A stretch of DNA of 64,000 bases from Clostridia bacterium (GTDB lineage: Bacteria; Bacillota; Clostridia; Oscillospirales; CAG-272): the NCBI GenBank assembly GCA_017463485.1, contig JAFTPD010000020.1, positions 1-64,000 on the forward strand, read 5' to 3'. This document shows positions 1-7,646 of the stretch, piece after piece. The position numbers were made by a program, and so were the translations under genes. The stretch's first letter is position 1, and each line of letters starts with the position of its first letter. Under the pieces are notes generated by a model. The model did no database searches and was not told the origin of the DNA. It saw nothing but the letters and a program-made list of their open reading frames with translations.

Positions 1-26
1 ATCAACACGAAGTGTTGTATATCATC

Positions 27-129
27 AAGCCGCAGGAAAATACACGCTGACGCGTGATGAGATACAGCCCGAAGGGCTGATGATATACGCCGCACTTTGT
101 GCGTCGATGATATACCAAACCTGCGGCTT
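27..129. repeat. Multi-hairpin repeat closed by a long-range stem
   Basis: A 10-base stem pairs 27-36 with 120-129 (AAGCCGCAGG with CCTGCGGCTT). Inside it lie three small hairpins: 43-47 with 52-56, 66-70 with 74-78, and 91-95 with 99-103. They are separated by near-identical linkers of the form GATGATATAC. A fourth small hairpin at about 5-17 suggests that the array continues beyond the left edge. The layout resembles a multi-branched RNA junction or a tandem hairpin repeat. No function is assigned. Confidence 0.6.
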
Positions 130-138
130 GGATAAAAA

Positions 139-166
139 AATTCCGAAAGCGTACGCTTTCGGAATT
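139..166 (-). terminator. Terminator of the tRNA operon
   Basis: A perfect 13-base stem (139-151 with 154-166, loop TA) is followed on the minus strand by a run of seven T residues (complement of 134-140). It lies directly downstream of the last tRNA gene, as expected for the intrinsic terminator of the leftward tRNA transcript. A-rich and T-rich flanks on both sides mean it could also work in the other direction. Confidence 0.85.
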
Positions 167-169
167 TTT

Positions 170-244
170 TGGAGGCGCCACCCGGATTTGAACCGGGGGA
201 TAGAGGTTTTGCAGACCTGTGCCTTACCACTTGGCCATGGCGCC
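170..244 (-). tRNA. tRNA-Cys (GCA)
   Basis: Read on the minus strand, the acceptor arms GGCGCCA (244-238) and TGGCGCC (180-174) pair perfectly. The anticodon loop reads CTGCAAA, giving anticodon GCA. The T arm holds GGTTCAAATCC. The discriminator base is T and a CCA tail is encoded at 172-170. It is the last gene of a five-tRNA operon. Confidence 0.95.
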
Positions 245-311
245 GTATTAATATTAAGTTTATTAAATCAAACACGGGTACGAACCTTTTTACATCCGTG
301 CCCGTGTTCTG

Positions 312-387
312 TGGAGCGGATTACGGGGTTCGAACCCGCCACCTTCGCCTTGGCAAGGCGACGCTCTACCAAATGAGCTAAATCCGC
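312..387 (-). tRNA. tRNA-Gly (GCC)
   Basis: Minus-strand cloverleaf with acceptor GCGGATT (387-381) pairing with AATCCGC (322-316). The anticodon loop is TTGCCAA with anticodon GCC. The CCA tail is encoded at 314-312. The spacer towards tRNA-Cys (about 271-311) contains a hairpin based on AACACGGG/CCCGTGTT, which may help transcript processing. Confidence 0.95.
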
Positions 388-391
388 ATTA

Positions 392-467
392 TGGTGCCTC
401 CGGTCGGAATCGAACCAACGACACGGGGATTTTCAGTCCCCTGCTCTACCAACTGAGCTACAGAGGC
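392..467 (-). tRNA. tRNA-Phe (GAA)
   Basis: Minus-strand cloverleaf with acceptor GCCTCTG (467-461) pairing with CGGAGGC (402-396). The anticodon loop is CTGAAAA, giving GAA. The discriminator is A, followed by an encoded CCA (394-392). Only four bases separate it from tRNA-Gly, so the two must be cut from one transcript. Confidence 0.95.
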
Positions 468-517
468 AAACAGCAAGGTAACTGCTGACCAACTACTACT
501 TGCAGTAGTAATTAAAA

Positions 518-594
518 TGGCGACCCGAAGGGGACTCGAACCCCTGACCTCTAGCGTGACAGGCTAGCGTTCTAACCAACTGAACTACCGGGCC
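518..594 (-). tRNA. tRNA-Asp (GTC)
   Basis: Minus-strand cloverleaf. The acceptor GGCCCGG (594-588) pairs with TCGGGTC (528-522), including two G-T wobbles. The anticodon stem CTAGC/GCTAG flanks loop CTGTCAC, giving GTC. The discriminator is G, as expected for Asp, and CCA is encoded at 520-518. Confidence 0.95.
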
Positions 595-597
595 GTA

Positions 598-673
598 TGG
601 TGGGAACAATAGGGCTCGAACCTATGACCCTCTGCTTGTAAGGCAGATGCTCTCCCAACTGAGCTATGCTCCC
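598..673 (-). tRNA. tRNA-Val (TAC)
   Basis: Minus-strand cloverleaf with acceptor GGGAGCA (673-667) pairing with TGTTCCC (608-602). The anticodon loop CTTACAA gives TAC. The CCA tail is encoded at 600-598. It is the first gene transcribed in the operon and lies just downstream of a consensus promoter. Confidence 0.95.
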
Positions 674-706
674 GTTTTTTTCGCGTTTCTCTCACGCGAC
701 TTTGAC

Positions 707-735
707 ATTATACCACACCTTGGCGGATTTGTCAA
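707..735 (-). promoter_or_regulatory. Proximal sigma-A promoter of the tRNA operon
   Basis: Minus strand: TTGACA (735-730), a 17-base spacer, and TATAAT (712-707). Both hexamers match the consensus perfectly. The predicted start lies about 27 bases before the tRNA-Val 5' end. Confidence 0.9.
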
Positions 736-809
736 TAGGTTTTTGAAAAGTTTTTTCAGTTTTTTTCAAAACCTTTCCGCTCTGCGCTTACAGTCACGCA
801 ACGTGTGCT

Positions 810-838
810 ATTATATCACAGCAAAAGGCTTTTGTCAA
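810..838 (-). promoter_or_regulatory. Distal sigma-A promoter of the tRNA operon
   Basis: Minus strand: TTGACA (838-833), a 17-base spacer, and TATAAT (815-810). This second perfect consensus promoter lies 103 bases upstream of the first. Tandem strong promoters are typical of stable-RNA operons. Confidence 0.85.
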
Positions 839-891
839 TAGACTTTTTGAAAAAATTTCAAGCTTTTTAACACTATTTTTTGAAAATCGTG

Positions 892-920
892 TTGCAAAGC
901 TTGCCTTTGTGTGATACAAT
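892..920 (+). promoter_or_regulatory. Promoter of the flavin reductase-proA unit
   Basis: TTGCAA (892-897), a 17-base spacer, and TACAAT (915-920). It lies 34 bases upstream of the start codon at 955 and points away from the tRNA promoters. Confidence 0.75.
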
Positions 921-954
921 ATTACAAAAGAATTTTTCACACTGGGAGGAGCTT

Positions 955-1470
955 ATGTCAAAATTCAATTCCGTACCCATCAGCCCTTATGAATTAAACG
1001 AAAGCATTTTCAAGCTTATCGGAAAGGACTGGATGCTTATCACTGCGGGAGACGCTGACGGCGTCAACACCATGACCGCAAGTTGGGGATGTGCGGGCAT
1101 TCTCTGGAACAAGCCCGTTTGTATATGCTTCATCCGCCCACAGCGTCACACCCTCGGCTTTGTTGAAGCCAACGACCGCCTTTCCCTCACCTTCTTTGAC
1201 GAGGAGTATCGCGAGGCGCTGACCTATTGCGGTCGCAAGAGCGGACGTGACGTTGACAAATTCAAGGAGTGCGGTCTGACTCCCGTTTTTTCGGAGAACG
1301 GTGCGGCTTATATTGAGGAGGCGCGCATGGTGATCCTTTGCCGCAAGCTATACGTCGGCGACCTGAAGGAGGCAGAGTTCCTTGACACCGAAATGCTCAA
1401 TCACTACAAGGATAAGGACTATCACCGCTTCTTTATCTGCGAGATAGAAAAAATACTCAAAAAAGACTGA
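955..1470 (+). CDS. Flavin reductase-like FMN-binding protein
   Basis: The product is 171 residues. It resembles the flavin reductase-like split-barrel domain, in which FMN is bound by a small beta-barrel and reduced by or exchanged with other proteins. Supporting stretches are TMTASWGCAGILWNKP and CICFIRPQRHT near residues 40-65, followed by a conserved FFDEEYREAL segment. The ATG at 955 was chosen because GGGAGGAG sits five bases upstream; a longer reading from 880 would begin upstream of the promoter. It is separated from proA by only 14 bases and is probably cotranscribed. The physiological partner cannot be told from sequence. Confidence 0.8.
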   Translation: MSKFNSVPISPYELNESIFKLIGKDWMLITAGDADGVNTMTASWGCAGILWNKPVCICFIRPQRHTLGFVEANDRLSLTFFDEEYREALTYCGRKSGRDVDKFKECGLTPVFSENGAAYIEEARMVILCRKLYVGDLKEAEFLDTEMLNHYKDKDYHRFFICEIEKILKKD

Positions 1471-1484
1471 CACGGAGAAATAAA

Positions 1485-2744
1485 ATGCAGGATACCAATA
1501 AAATTTACGACGACGTGCGCGCCGTCTGCCGAGCGGCAAAGAATGCTTGGCGGAGCTATGCGTCCACGTCCACGACAAAAAAGGATCAACTGCTTTGCGA
1601 TATTGCAAGCGGACTTTCAAAGGACAAAGCCGCCATTTTCGCGGCAAACGCAGCCGATCTTGAAAACGCGCGTGCGGCGGGTATTTCCGCAGGTATGCTC
1701 GACAGATTGACCCTTGATGAAAAGCGCCTTTCGGGTATATGCTCTGCCCTTTTTGACGTTGCAAAGCTTCCCGACCCTATCGGCTCGGGCACGCGCACGA
1801 CTCGCCCCAACGGGCTTCAGATCACCTGCACCCGCGCGCCTATCGGCACTGTTGCCATCATTTACGAGGCTCGTCCCAACGTCACGGTTGACGCGGCGGC
1901 ACTTTGCCTCAAAACGGGTAACGCGGTTGTACTGCGCGGCGGCAAGGAAGCTATAAACACCAACCGCGCGCTGGTTACAAGCATCAAAAAAGTGTTGAGC
2001 GACAACGGATATTCCCCCAACCTTGTCGGACTTATCGAAAGCACCGACAGAGAAAGCTCGGTGGCGCTGATGAATATGCGAGGACTTATCGACGTGCTTA
2101 TTCCACGCGGCGGAAAGGGACTTATCCGCTCGGTCGTTGAAAATGCGAAAGTCCCCGTCATTGAAACGGGTGCGGGAAACTGCCACCTCTTTGTGGACGC
2201 ATCCGCCGACCTTGATATGGCTATCTCGGTGGCTGTCAACGCCAAATGCTCCCGCCCCTCGGTATGCAACGCCATTGAAACGTTGCTCGTTCACAGGGAC
2301 GTGTGCGAAAAGCTGCTCCCTGCCCTCAAAACAGCGACAGTAAAATACGATCTTGAATTCCGCGGCTGTGGGCGCGCGGCAGCGATCCTCGGCTGTGCTT
2401 TGGCAGACGAGAGTGACTGGGACACCGAATATAACGACTACATTCTTGCGGTGCGCGTTGTGGACTCGCTTGACGAGGCTATCGACCACATCAACAAATA
2501 CTCCACGGGACACAGCGAGGCGATAATCACCGAAAACGTGACTAATGCCAACCGCTTCACCTCCGAGATAGACGCGGCGGCTGTATACGTCAATGCGTCC
2601 ACCCGCTTTACCGACGGCGGCGAGTTTGGATTTGGCGCGGAGATAGGAATCTCCACTCAAAAGCTGCACGCCCGCGGACCTATGGGACTGTACGCTCTGA
2701 CCACCGACAAGTATATTGTCAGCGGAAACGGGCAGATAAGATAA
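1485..2744 (+). CDS. proA: Gamma-glutamyl phosphate reductase (proline biosynthesis)
   Basis: The product is 419 residues, the normal size for ProA. ProA reduces L-glutamyl 5-phosphate to glutamate semialdehyde with NADPH, the second step of proline synthesis in the cytoplasm. Family landmarks visible are IYEARPNVTVDAAALCLKTG, the LIPRGGKGLI stretch, an ETGAGNCH segment followed by a catalytic-type Cys in NAKCSRPSVCNAIETLL, and the C-terminal FGFGAEIGISTQKLHARGPMG. No proB lies in the window, so glutamate 5-kinase must be elsewhere. A ribosome binding site (GGAG) precedes the ATG, and a strong hairpin terminator follows. Confidence 0.97.
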   Translation: MQDTNKIYDDVRAVCRAAKNAWRSYASTSTTKKDQLLCDIASGLSKDKAAIFAANAADLENARAAGISAGMLDRLTLDEKRLSGICSALFDVAKLPDPIGSGTRTTRPNGLQITCTRAPIGTVAIIYEARPNVTVDAAALCLKTGNAVVLRGGKEAINTNRALVTSIKKVLSDNGYSPNLVGLIESTDRESSVALMNMRGLIDVLIPRGGKGLIRSVVENAKVPVIETGAGNCHLFVDASADLDMAISVAVNAKCSRPSVCNAIETLLVHRDVCEKLLPALKTATVKYDLEFRGCGRAAAILGCALADESDWDTEYNDYILAVRVVDSLDEAIDHINKYSTGHSEAIITENVTNANRFTSEIDAAAVYVNASTRFTDGGEFGFGAEIGISTQKLHARGPMGLYALTTDKYIVSGNGQIR

Positions 2745-2749
2745 AATAA

Positions 2750-2779
2750 AAACCGCTTATGCGCCGGCATAAGCGGTTT
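2750..2779. terminator. Bidirectional terminator between proA and the CD1247-like gene
   Basis: A 13-base perfect stem (2750-2762 with 2767-2779, loop GCCG) is flanked by A-rich and T-rich runs on both sides. It sits between the convergent ends of proA and the acidic zinc-ribbon gene, so it can terminate both. Confidence 0.9.
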
Positions 2780-2792
2780 TTGTTAGGTATTA

Positions 2793-3260
2793 TCAGTTCT
2801 CGCCGTCGATAGCCTTGAGGTCGTCCTCGTCAACTACACAGCTGAACTTCTCGCCGCAAGCGGGGCAACGGAGGTTATCCGTGTCAATGCTCTCGTCGAA
2901 GTTTACAACATCGCCGCAAGCGGGGCAAGTGATCTCAAAAAACTCGTCGTCATCATCAAAGTCGTCCAGCTCGCAGTCGAGGTCACAGCAATCACAGTTG
3001 CCGTCGCACTCGTCCTCGTCGTCGTAATCGTCGTCATACTCGTCAAGAAGAACCTCCTCAACGTCGCCAAGATCCTCGTCAAGCTCCTCTGCGTACTCGT
3101 ACAGCTCGTCGATATCAGCCTCGATCTCATCAATGTTCTCTGCCATCTCGCCAACAAGCTCGATAAGAGCGGCAATCAGCTTGCCCTCCTTGGTGTTCTT
3201 GTCAAGCTCCAGGCCGTCTGCAAGTCCCTTAAGATATGCTGCTTTTTCAAGAATAGACAT
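2793..3260 (-). CDS. Acidic CD1247-like zinc-ribbon protein
   Basis: The product is 155 residues. The N-terminal ~45 residues (MSILEKAAYLKGLADGLELD) match the small domain known from Clostridia as the CD1247 N-terminal domain. The middle is extremely acidic, with long Asp/Glu runs and a CDGNCDCCDLDC cluster. The C-terminus has two CPACG knuckles about 20 residues apart, a probable zinc ribbon. Function is unknown. It lies 84 bases downstream of efp in the same direction and is probably cotranscribed. Its start has a good AAAGGAAG site. The acidic and metal-binding make-up suggests a protein- or RNA-polymerase-associated factor, but this is inference. Confidence 0.75.
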   Translation of the reverse strand: MSILEKAAYLKGLADGLELDKNTKEGKLIAALIELVGEMAENIDEIEADIDELYEYAEELDEDLGDVEEVLLDEYDDDYDDEDECDGNCDCCDLDCELDDFDDDDEFFEITCPACGDVVNFDESIDTDNLRCPACGEKFSCVVDEDDLKAIDGEN

Positions 3261-3344
3261 AATATTTACTTCCTTTCAGTTATTTTTTAAGGAGAAAGAC
3301 ACCGAAAAATTGTCGCTATCTTCCTCCTTGAAAATTTTTAATAA

Positions 3345-3902
3345 TTATGCACGGGAGAGATACTCGCCTGTGCGGGTGTCGATCTTCAGCTTTTCACCAA
3401 CGTTGATGAACAGCGGAACCTTGATAACAGCGCCTGTTTCAAGAGTTGCGGGCTTGAGAGTGTTGGTTGCGGTGTTACCTGCAAAGCCGGGCTCTGTATC
3501 GGTAACCTCAAGCTCTACGAATGTGGGGGGCTCAACGCCGAGAATTCTTCCCTTGTAAGAGCTGATCTTGCACATCATCTCTTCCTTGACGAACTTGAAG
3601 CTGTCGTCAACCTGATCGCGGTTGATGAGAGTCTCCTCCCAGGTCTCGGTGTCCATAAAGTGATACAGGTCACCGTCGTCGTAAGAATACTGCATGTCCT
3701 TGCGCTCAATGTAAGCGTTCTCGAACTTGTCCGTGGGGTTGAAAGTTCTTTCAGTTACCGCACCGGTCATAATGTTCTTCATCTTTGTACGGACGAAAGC
3801 CGCGCCCTTACCGGGCTTTACGTGCTGAAACTCGATTACCTGATAAACGTCACCGTCCATCTCAAAGGTAAGTCCGTTTCTGAAATCGCCAGCTACTACC
3901 AT
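3345..3902 (-). CDS. efp: Elongation factor P
   Basis: The product is 185 residues, the family size. EF-P binds between the P and E sites of the ribosome and relieves stalling at polyproline. The three-domain beta fold is evident, with the tip loop KPGKG at residues 29-33; Lys32 is the position that is modified in many bacteria. The C-terminal domain ends with the conserved [13 protein letters not shown]. The ATG at 3902 was chosen because GGAGG lies seven bases upstream; the 18 extra upstream residues of the open frame lie in the leader. It is the first gene of a two-gene unit with the CD1247-like protein. Confidence 0.97.
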   Translation of the reverse strand: MVVAGDFRNGLTFEMDGDVYQVIEFQHVKPGKGAAFVRTKMKNIMTGAVTERTFNPTDKFENAYIERKDMQYSYDDGDLYHFMDTETWEETLINRDQVDDSFKFVKEEMMCKISSYKGRILGVEPPTFVELEVTDTEPGFAGNTATNTLKPATLETGAVIKVPLFINVGEKLKIDTRTGEYLSRA

Positions 3903-3973
3903 AGATACCTCCAAATGAATGTATTTCGATTTTAAATATGCCGATATCGGCAACAACCTTACAGTTACACTCT

Positions 3974-4002
3974 ATTATACACCAAATACCGCATATTTGC
4001 AA
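3974..4002 (-). promoter_or_regulatory. Promoter of efp
   Basis: Minus strand: TTGCAA (4002-3997), a 17-base spacer, and TATAAT (3979-3974), giving a leader of about 65 bases before the efp ATG. Confidence 0.8.
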
Positions 4003-4081
4003 GGGGGTTTTGAAATTTTTTTATATTTTTACGCAAATTTATTGTATTTAGGCGTTTTTCATACCGCTTTTGCGTATTTTA

Positions 4082-4110
4082 TTGACAAAAAAGCAGATTT
4101 GTGGTATCAT
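4082..4110 (+). promoter_or_regulatory. Promoter of the ABC-F gene
   Basis: TTGACA (4082-4087), a 17-base spacer, and TATCAT (4105-4110). The predicted leader is only about 30 bases, so there is no room for the long attenuating leaders seen before some antibiotic-resistance ABC-F genes. Confidence 0.8.
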
Positions 4111-4145
4111 TATAGGGATAAAATTTATGTTTTCGGAGTTTACAA

Positions 4146-6140
4146 ATGACGGTTATCAGCGTTACGGAGCTTGCTCTGCGCTTTGGCGTGTCTACGGTCT
4201 TTGAGGGCGTTTCCTTTGCCCTTGACGAACACGACAAGCTGGGCGTTATCGGCGTCAACGGCTGTGGAAAGTCCTCCCTTTTCAAGGTTATCGCGGGTGA
4301 GGACGGCTATGAGGCGAGCGACGGGAGTGTTTATATATCAAAGGATAAAACTGTGGGCTACCTCTCGCAGGAGGGGGCTTTTGCTGTGTCGGGCGAGGAC
4401 GGAAGCGAGGACGACTCCGCCCTTGAGCACATGTACCACGCCTTCCCCGAGCTGTTAGCGCTTGAGGCGCGGCTGACAAAGCTTCAAGCCGAGCTTGACC
4501 GCGGTGTCGAAGCGGTTGGCGCTGCCGAATACGAAAGGCTTGGTCGGGAGTATTCCCTTCTCAACGAAAAATTCATCCGCGACGGCGGACTTGAATACCG
4601 CTCCCGTTGCGCATCCATACTTTTAAAGCTGGGGTTTGACACAGTACTGTCGGACACTCCCGTAAAGCATCTCAGCGGAGGACAGAAAACGCGCCTCGCG
4701 CTTGCAATAAAGCTGTCCCGCGAGCCTGACATTCTTATGCTGGACGAGCCGACAAACCACCTTGACATTGAAACGCTGGCGTGGTTGGAAAAATATCTCG
4801 CCGACTACAAGGGCTGTGTCATGGTCATCTCCCACGACCGATATTTCCTTGACAGAGTTACAAATAAAACGCTTTGCATCGAAAATAAACACGCAAAGCT
4901 GTACGCAGGCTCATATACTCAAAGCATGGAGCAGCGGAAAATTGACCGTGAGATACAGGAAAAGCATTACCGCGATCAGCAAAAGGAGATCGCGCGGCAG
5001 GAGGCATATATCGCGCAGCAGCGCGCGCGGAATCGGGAGCGAAATATTATCGCCGCCGAAAGCCGACAGAAGCTACTTGACAAAATGGAGCGCGTGGAGC
5101 GTCCCGAAAACGCCCCAAAAGCCATCAAACTGAAATTCACCGCCTCCCGTTCAAGCGGAAACGAGGTGCTATCGTTGCGCTCGGTCAAAATGGGCTTTGG
5201 AGATCGTATACTCTTTGACGGCATGAGCTTTCTTGTCAAAAAGAACGACCGCCTTCTCATTCTCGGACCAAACGGCTGCGGAAAATCCACCCTTATCAAG
5301 CTACTTATCGGTCAGCTTGAGCCGCTTTCGGGAATTATCGAGGTCGGATACAACGTGCAGATCGGCTACTACGATCAGGAAAATCAGAATCTCGACCCAA
5401 ACAACACCGTGCTTGACGAGCTGTGGAATGCATATCCTAAGCTTACAATGACGGAAATACGCAACACCCTCGGTCAATTCCGATTTGTTGGAGAGGACGT
5501 TTTCAAGCCGGTCAGCGTACTCAGCGGCGGCGAGCGCGCACGACTGACTCTGGCAAAGCTTATCTTGTCGGAGATGAATCTGCTTATCCTCGACGAGCCG
5601 ACAAACCACCTTGACATCGACTCGCGCGAGGCTCTCGAAGCTGCACTCGAAGGCTTTGACGGCACGGTAATTGCCGTGTCCCACGACAGATATTTTATTG
5701 AAAAGCTGGCGTCGCGCATTATTGAAATCCGCCCCGACAAGTCGGGCGACGAGGCCGTTTTTGATTATCAGATAAGCCATATCGGATCGGCGTATACCGA
5801 ATACACCGACTTTATGGAGCGACGCGAGGCAAGAGTAGCCGCGCCCACGCAAATGGGAATTGGCACAGCTCAAAGAAGCGGCGGCGCATCCAAGGAGGAA
5901 TACCTGCAAGCCAAAGCTTCCGCCTCCGAGCTTCGCAAAAAGCAAAGGCGGCTGGAGCGCGACCGCGATGAGGTGATCTCCCTTGAAGGCGAGCTGGAAA
6001 GGGTTGAAGCCGATATGAACGGTGATGCGGCAACCGACTACAAGCGCCTGTGCGAGCTTGACGCGCGACACAATGAAATTGAGGAAAGACTTCTCGAGCT
6101 TTACGGCGAGATAGATGAGCTGGAAGCCGAGCTTGGTTGA
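4146..6140 (+). CDS. ABC-F family ribosome-associated ATPase
   Basis: The product is 664 residues. It has two ATP-binding cassettes and no membrane segments, the ABC-F layout of cytosolic translation factors. The first cassette shows GVNGCGKSS, LSGGQKTRLALA and LDEPTNHLD; the second shows GPNGCGKST, LSGGERARLTLAKL and LDEPTNHLD. A charged linker between them (about residues 255-320, with YIAQQRARNRERN) corresponds to the P-site tRNA interaction motif. The C-terminus is a predicted coiled coil (LRKKQRRLERDRDEV). The general form fits the YdiF/YfmM/Uup side of the family rather than a specific resistance protein. The exact subfamily needs a tree. Confidence 0.9.
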   Translation: MTVISVTELALRFGVSTVFEGVSFALDEHDKLGVIGVNGCGKSSLFKVIAGEDGYEASDGSVYISKDKTVGYLSQEGAFAVSGEDGSEDDSALEHMYHAFPELLALEARLTKLQAELDRGVEAVGAAEYERLGREYSLLNEKFIRDGGLEYRSRCASILLKLGFDTVLSDTPVKHLSGGQKTRLALAIKLSREPDILMLDEPTNHLDIETLAWLEKYLADYKGCVMVISHDRYFLDRVTNKTLCIENKHAKLYAGSYTQSMEQRKIDREIQEKHYRDQQKEIARQEAYIAQQRARNRERNIIAAESRQKLLDKMERVERPENAPKAIKLKFTASRSSGNEVLSLRSVKMGFGDRILFDGMSFLVKKNDRLLILGPNGCGKSTLIKLLIGQLEPLSGIIEVGYNVQIGYYDQENQNLDPNNTVLDELWNAYPKLTMTEIRNTLGQFRFVGEDVFKPVSVLSGGERARLTLAKLILSEMNLLILDEPTNHLDIDSREALEAALEGFDGTVIAVSHDRYFIEKLASRIIEIRPDKSGDEAVFDYQISHIGSAYTEYTDFMERREARVAAPTQMGIGTAQRSGGASKEEYLQAKASASELRKKQRRLERDRDEVISLEGELERVEADMNGDAATDYKRLCELDARHNEIEERLLELYGEIDELEAELG

Positions 6141-6172
6141 TTAAATTTTATTTATATATAAGGAGAAAAACT

Positions 6173-6391
6173 ATGTTTGGATTTGGAAAAAAGATCACTC
6201 ACACCTTTGCGGTAAACGGTATGAGCTGCTCGCATTGCACCGCTCGCGTTGAAAAGGCACTGACGGAGATAAAGGGTGTCAAAAGCGCCAAGGCAGACCT
6301 TGAAGCTAAAACGGTAACGGTGACTGCGGCTGACAGCGTAAGCCTGAACGCCCTTAAAGCGGCAGTAAACGCATTGGGATTTGAGGCGTAA
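6173..6391 (+). CDS. Small heavy-metal-associated (HMA) domain protein
   Basis: The product is 72 residues and is essentially one HMA domain. The metal-binding loop is GMSCSHC with cysteines at residues 19 and 22. The rest follows the ferredoxin-like fold (VEKALTEIKGVKSAKADLE and a final ALGFEA). Such proteins bind Cu(I) or similar metals and pass them to P-type ATPases, as CopZ does; no ATPase is nearby, so the partner is unknown. The ATG at 6173 has AAGGAG upstream. It lies 32 bases after the ABC-F gene and 9 before the acetyltransferase gene. Confidence 0.85.
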   Translation: MFGFGKKITHTFAVNGMSCSHCTARVEKALTEIKGVKSAKADLEAKTVTVTAADSVSLNALKAAVNALGFEA

Positions 6392-6400
6392 TCAACGACT

Positions 6401-6922
6401 ATGGACGTTATCAGAACCGAGCGGCTGACTCTGCGCCGCATTATTGACGCAGACTGCGAAAGCATCCGCGAAATATGGCTGGATTTTGGTCGCTCGGAGT
6501 GCGCAATGTACGACATCCCGCACGACACGGATGCGGATTCCGTCCGCCGCCGAATCGAGCGCTGGGCAAGCATGAGCGAAAGCATGAAGCATATATTTTT
6601 CGCGGTGTGTCTTGGCGACGCGCTTATCGGCTACGTTGCTTTCAATGCAAGAGATGTCGGGTATGAGATCGGCTATTGCTTTCATTCGGCATATCACAAA
6701 CAAGGCTATGCAAAAGAAAGCGTTTCGGCTCTTATCAAGCATTTCGCGAGGATGGGCGTTACCCGTTTTTCGGCAGGAACAGCTTTGGCTAACACGTCGT
6801 CGGTAAATCTTCTCAAATCCTTGGGCTTTAAGCTGACCGATACCGAAAAGGTGTCATTTTACAAGGACACCAATGGACAGGATATCGTGTTCGACGGCGG
6901 AGTGTTTGAGTTGAATGTATAA
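6401..6922 (+). CDS. GNAT family N-acetyltransferase (RimJ/RimL-like)
   Basis: The product is 173 residues. It opens with IRTERLTLRRI, the usual N-terminal strand of RimJ/RimL-type acetyltransferases. The acetyl-CoA loop region is YHKQGYAKESVSALIKHF near residues 105-122, followed by NTSSVNLLKSLGFKL, the conserved C-terminal helix and strand. It should transfer an acetyl group from acetyl-CoA to an amine of a protein or small molecule; the substrate is unknown. It follows the HMA gene by 9 bases with a weak ribosome binding site, suggesting translational coupling. Confidence 0.85.
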   Translation: MDVIRTERLTLRRIIDADCESIREIWLDFGRSECAMYDIPHDTDADSVRRRIERWASMSESMKHIFFAVCLGDALIGYVAFNARDVGYEIGYCFHSAYHKQGYAKESVSALIKHFARMGVTRFSAGTALANTSSVNLLKSLGFKLTDTEKVSFYKDTNGQDIVFDGGVFELNV

Positions 6923-6930
6923 TATTTAAA

Positions 6931-7065
6931 GGCCGTCGAGGACGCCGGTCCCTACAATCTTGATGTTTTTCAATGTGGGATAATCGCAATAGGTATATAA
7001 ACCTTATGGCGCACCCGCAACGAAATTTTTTCAAAGCTGTAGGGACCGGCGTCCTCGACGGTCCG
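6931..7065. repeat. Inverted-repeat element (MITE-like) between convergent genes
   Basis: Two arms of about 26 bases, 6931-6956 and 7040-7065, are near-perfect inverted copies (core CCGTCGAGGACGCCGGTCCC). About 83 bases of AT-richer sequence lie between them, without an ORF. Each arm also folds on itself (GGACCG with CGGTCC). T-rich sequence follows the right arm, so the element may end transcription of the convergent neighbours. Its form suggests a small non-autonomous or extragenic palindromic repeat. Only one copy is seen in this window. Confidence 0.7.
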
Positions 7066-7073
7066 TTTTTTTG

Positions 7074-7625
7074 TTACAATCCAAACCGAGACTTTATTAA
7101 TTCCGCAACAGCGGGCGGCTCAAGATTGGAATTGTCAATTTTCATATAGTTATCAAATGGTATTTCCCCGTCGTAGCTTTCCAGACGGTAATTTTCGTCG
7201 GCATCCGTCAACCGCGCATCAGAGGCGGCAATATCCCGCTTCGACGCCTTGTGCTTCAATCTGTTTTCGGTAGAATTACGCTCCAAACGCACGCTTTGCG
7301 GTGCTACAAGCTCGACGCAATAAAATTCCGTGCCGTAGGGGGCAAAAATACTTTTGACGTGTTCGACAGAATCCCAATCTTCCTTGCGATCAAACGCCCA
7401 CATATAAGTAAATATCATACCGTAATTGTCCGACCTTGCAAACTCCTCAAATACCACCTCGCGCAATCTTTGAATCGTTTTACCGTCGTATCTGCCGAAT
7501 ATCTCGATGACCGGCTCTATGGTCATGTGGTTGTGGAACAGCCGCAGGTCTGTTATCTTCATAAGTTCCTGCCCTACCGTCATTTTCCCCACAGCTCCAC
7601 TGCCTATCAAAAATACAAGCTTCAT
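7074..7625 (-). CDS. P-loop kinase-like NTPase
   Basis: The product is 183 residues. A Walker A motif, GSGAVGKMT, lies at residues 8-16, right at the N-terminus as in shikimate kinase, AAA_18 and small-molecule phosphotransferase folds. A charged lid-like region follows (RLERNSTENRLKHKASKR). It probably phosphorylates a small molecule or nucleoside, but no substrate motif is recognised. It is the last gene of a five-gene leftward unit with short gaps, 21 bases after the DUF3795-like gene. GAGAGGTG precedes its ATG. Confidence 0.65.
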   Translation of the reverse strand: MKLVFLIGSGAVGKMTVGQELMKITDLRLFHNHMTIEPVIEIFGRYDGKTIQRLREVVFEEFARSDNYGMIFTYMWAFDRKEDWDSVEHVKSIFAPYGTEFYCVELVAPQSVRLERNSTENRLKHKASKRDIAASDARLTDADENYRLESYDGEIPFDNYMKIDNSNLEPPAVAELIKSRFGL

Positions 7626-7646
7626 CTGAATTCACCTCTCTCGGCG

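Noticed and set aside
80..381. Two short plus-strand frames over the tRNA-Cys and tRNA-Gly genes
   Set aside because: They are antisense readings of tRNA genes.
6931..7065. Insertion sequence
   Set aside because: The inverted arms enclose only about 83 bases and no transposase, so it is at most a non-autonomous element.
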